DNA from: an uncultured Oscillospiraceae bacterium
Lineage (GTDB): Bacteria; Bacillota; Clostridia; Oscillospirales; Oscillospiraceae
Assembly (NCBI GenBank): GCA_900754515.1
Contig: CAAEDD010000053.1
Location: 1 to 14,960 of the forward strand
Direction of reading: 5' to 3'
DNA: 14,960 bases
Shown here piece by piece: positions 13,557 through 14,960 of the stretch. Position numbers and translations under genes: made by a program. Each line of letters starts with the position of its first letter. Within the stretch, counting starts at the first letter, position 1. The notes under the pieces are model-generated. The model saw nothing but the letters and a program-made list of their open reading frames with translations, had not been told where the DNA came from and searched no databases.

Positions 13557-14751
13557 TGATCTGGAGCTCCTGTCCCCGGCCGGGGACATGGAGCGGCTGG
13601 AAATGGCCCTCAGCTACGGCGCCGATGCCGTATATCTTGCCGGCAATGAATTCGGCATGAGGGCCTCAGCCGGAAACTTTGACAACGAACAGATGGCCAG
13701 GGCCATGGAAATGTGCCATGGTCTTGGCCGCCGGGTATATGTTACCTGTAACACTCTTCCCAGGGAAGATGAGCTTAAACGCCTGCCGGCCTATCTGGAA
13801 ATGCTGGACGGCCTGGGCGTGGATGGCCTGATAATTGCCGACCTGGGAGTGATGGAGCTGGCGAAGCGCTACGCTCCCCATGCAAAGCTCCACGTAAGTA
13901 CTCAGCTGGGGGTTATAAACAGCGCCACCGCCTGTGCCCTGTACGACATGGGGGCGGACACGGTGGTGCTGGCCAGGGAGACTCCCATGGAGGATATAAG
14001 AAAAATTAGAGCCAACACCCCCGGAGAACTTAAGCTTGAGGCCTTTGTACATGGGGCCATGTGCGTATCTTTCTCTGGGCGCTGCCTGCTTTCTAATTAC
14101 CTTACGGGCAGGGACGCAAACCGGGGAGAGTGTGCTCAGCCCTGCCGCTGGAAGTACAGACTGGTGGAGGAGACCAGACCGGGGGAATATTTCCCCATAG
14201 GTGAAGACGGCGGAACTTATATCATGAACTCACGGGATATGTGCATGATAGAGCACATGCCGGAGCTTATTGACGCGGGGATAAGCAGCTTTAAAATTGA
14301 GGGACGGATGAAGTCGGCTTACTATACGGCTATAGTCACCAACGCCTACCGCCATGCCATTGACGCCGCCGTCAATGGCGAGGAGCTGGACAGCCTGTGG
14401 GTGGAGGAGACGGAAAAGGTCAGCCACCGTCCATACTGCACCGGATTTTATTACGGCTACCCTGGACAGCACTATGACCAGGCCAGCTACTCAAGCCTGG
14501 CAGATGTGGCCGCCGTGGTTGAAAGCTGTGACAGCCGGGGAGATGCCGTGCTCACCCAGCGGAACAAATTCTACAAAGGGGACGAGCTGGAACTCATTGG
14601 TCCCGATATAAGGCCGGTAAAGTTTAAGGTCGAGCATATGTATAATTCGGAAGGGGAGGAGATAGAGGATACCCGCCACCCCATGATGGAGATACATATG
14701 GACTTGCCCTGCCCGGCACCCCGCCTGTCCATAGTGAGAAAATGCAGGTAA
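13531..14751 (+). CDS. U32 peptidase-family protein, TrhP-like (tRNA hydroxylation)
   Basis: A U32 family protein. The B. subtilis YrrN/YrrO and E. coli YegQ (TrhP) relatives are needed for 5-hydroxyuridine at tRNA wobble position 34; others have been called collagenase-like proteases. The family signature E-x-F-x2-G-A-M-C-x4-G-x-C-x-L-S is fully present from E (14038) onward, followed by GECAQPCRWKY with two further cysteines that probably bind a metal-sulfur centre. The conserved N-terminus ELLSPAGDMERLEMALSYGADAVYL is present. No ATG stands at the expected start. TTG 13531 with GGAG ten bases upstream is preferred, while ATG 13510 and ATG 13468 would overlap mltG further. The gene overlaps mltG by at least 26 bases and is surely co-transcribed with it. 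Confidence 0.88.
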   Translation: MSQLRITRDDLELLSPAGDMERLEMALSYGADAVYLAGNEFGMRASAGNFDNEQMARAMEMCHGLGRRVYVTCNTLPREDELKRLPAYLEMLDGLGVDGLIIADLGVMELAKRYAPHAKLHVSTQLGVINSATACALYDMGADTVVLARETPMEDIRKIRANTPGELKLEAFVHGAMCVSFSGRCLLSNYLTGRDANRGECAQPCRWKYRLVEETRPGEYFPIGEDGGTYIMNSRDMCMIEHMPELIDAGISSFKIEGRMKSAYYTAIVTNAYRHAIDAAVNGEELDSLWVEETEKVSHRPYCTGFYYGYPGQHYDQASYSSLADVAAVVESCDSRGDAVLTQRNKFYKGDELELIGPDIRPVKFKVEHMYNSEGEEIEDTRHPMMEIHMDLPCPAPRLSIVRKCR

Positions 14752-14755
14752 AGGC

Positions 14756-14783
14756 TTGACAATCCCCATTCTTGTGATAGAAT
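14756..14783 (+). promoter_or_regulatory. Promoter of the T-box leader transcript
   Basis: A perfect TTGACA (14756-14761), a 16-base spacer and TAGAAT (14778-14783). It starts only four bases after the stop codon of the U32 gene. Transcription should begin near 14790, just before the structured leader. Confidence 0.8.
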
Positions 14784-14789
14784 TACAAA

Positions 14790-14960
14790 AGTAAATTTTG
14801 GCTGTGACGAAACCAGCCGGAATATGGTGCACTACAGAGAGGGGCCGTCTGCTGAAAGGCCCTGTGTCCCAAGCCGGCAGCCACTTCCGAGCCTCTCCGG
14901 GATGACCGGGGCGTAAGTCCGCGTTAAGGACATAAGAGATGCCGCACTGCGGCAAATCAG
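14790..14960 (+). ncRNA. T-box riboswitch leader (partial), likely alanine specifier
   Basis: T-box leaders read the charging state of a tRNA and switch a terminator into an antiterminator ahead of amino-acid genes. Visible parts are the stem I base GGCTG (14800-14804) with CGAGCC (14888-14893), the CAGAGAG bulge motif (14835-14841), and a GGGCC/GGCCC distal stem around GTCTGCTGAAA (14842-14862). A likely specifier GCC (14880-14882) is followed by A. Stem II is CTCCGG/CCGGGG (14895-14911), a GTCC/GGAC element encloses the CGTTA motif (14917-14931), and stem III is GCCGC/GCGGC (14941-14953). The window ends at AAATCAG, just where GGTGG of the antiterminator is expected. GCC means alanine, so alaS is the probable regulated gene; the specifier assignment is less certain than the T-box call. 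Confidence 0.88.

Overview
The window looks like ordinary chromosome from a moderately GC-rich Clostridia member, probably near Oscillospiraceae/Ruminococcaceae. This placement is inferred from several signals: a T-box leader, a clostridial-style thymidylate kinase, a tiny Cys/Gly-rich membrane protein of a kind common in Clostridia, a PcrA with an insertion I associate with that group, and frequent ATA isoleucine codons in DNA near 57% GC. No phage, insertion sequence, CRISPR array, rRNA or tRNA was seen.

Left part (1-3430): a pcrA-type helicase gene starts right after a sigma-A-like promoter, so its mRNA is probably leaderless. An EamA/DMT transporter gene follows 6 bases later. A perfect 17-bp hairpin terminator separates this pair from a convergent minus-strand operon. 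That operon (5048-3437) encodes an ECF sigma factor and an overlapping membrane anti-sigma-like protein, behind a promoter that resembles ECF autoregulatory promoters.

Middle part (5100-9531): a FliB-type lysine N-methylase gene runs divergently from the sigma gene, and a palindromic site lies between the two promoters. Then come prfC (release factor 3, with its own promoter inside the end of the fliB-like gene), a stand-alone cyclodeaminase/cyclohydrolase (FTCD_C) gene, a hairpin terminator and a glycerate kinase gene.

Right part (9576-14960): an AT-rich gene for an unrecognised two-TM protein is followed by a well-formed promoter driving a Sir2 deacylase and a thymidylate kinase. A 43-residue Cys-rich mini-protein gene with its own terminator lies on the minus strand. 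Next come mltG (septal/peptidoglycan lytic transglycosylase) and an overlapping U32 peptidase-family gene (TrhP-like, tRNA wobble-uridine hydroxylation). The window ends inside a T-box riboswitch whose likely specifier is GCC (alanine), so alaS is the predicted next gene.

Most genes are housekeeping. The less ordinary items are the ECF/anti-sigma pair with no zinc-binding anti-sigma motif, the two promoter-proximal starts that imply leaderless or near-leaderless mRNAs, the AT-rich orphan membrane protein, the Cys-rich mini-protein and the truncated T-box. I did not find a convincing new multi-gene system.
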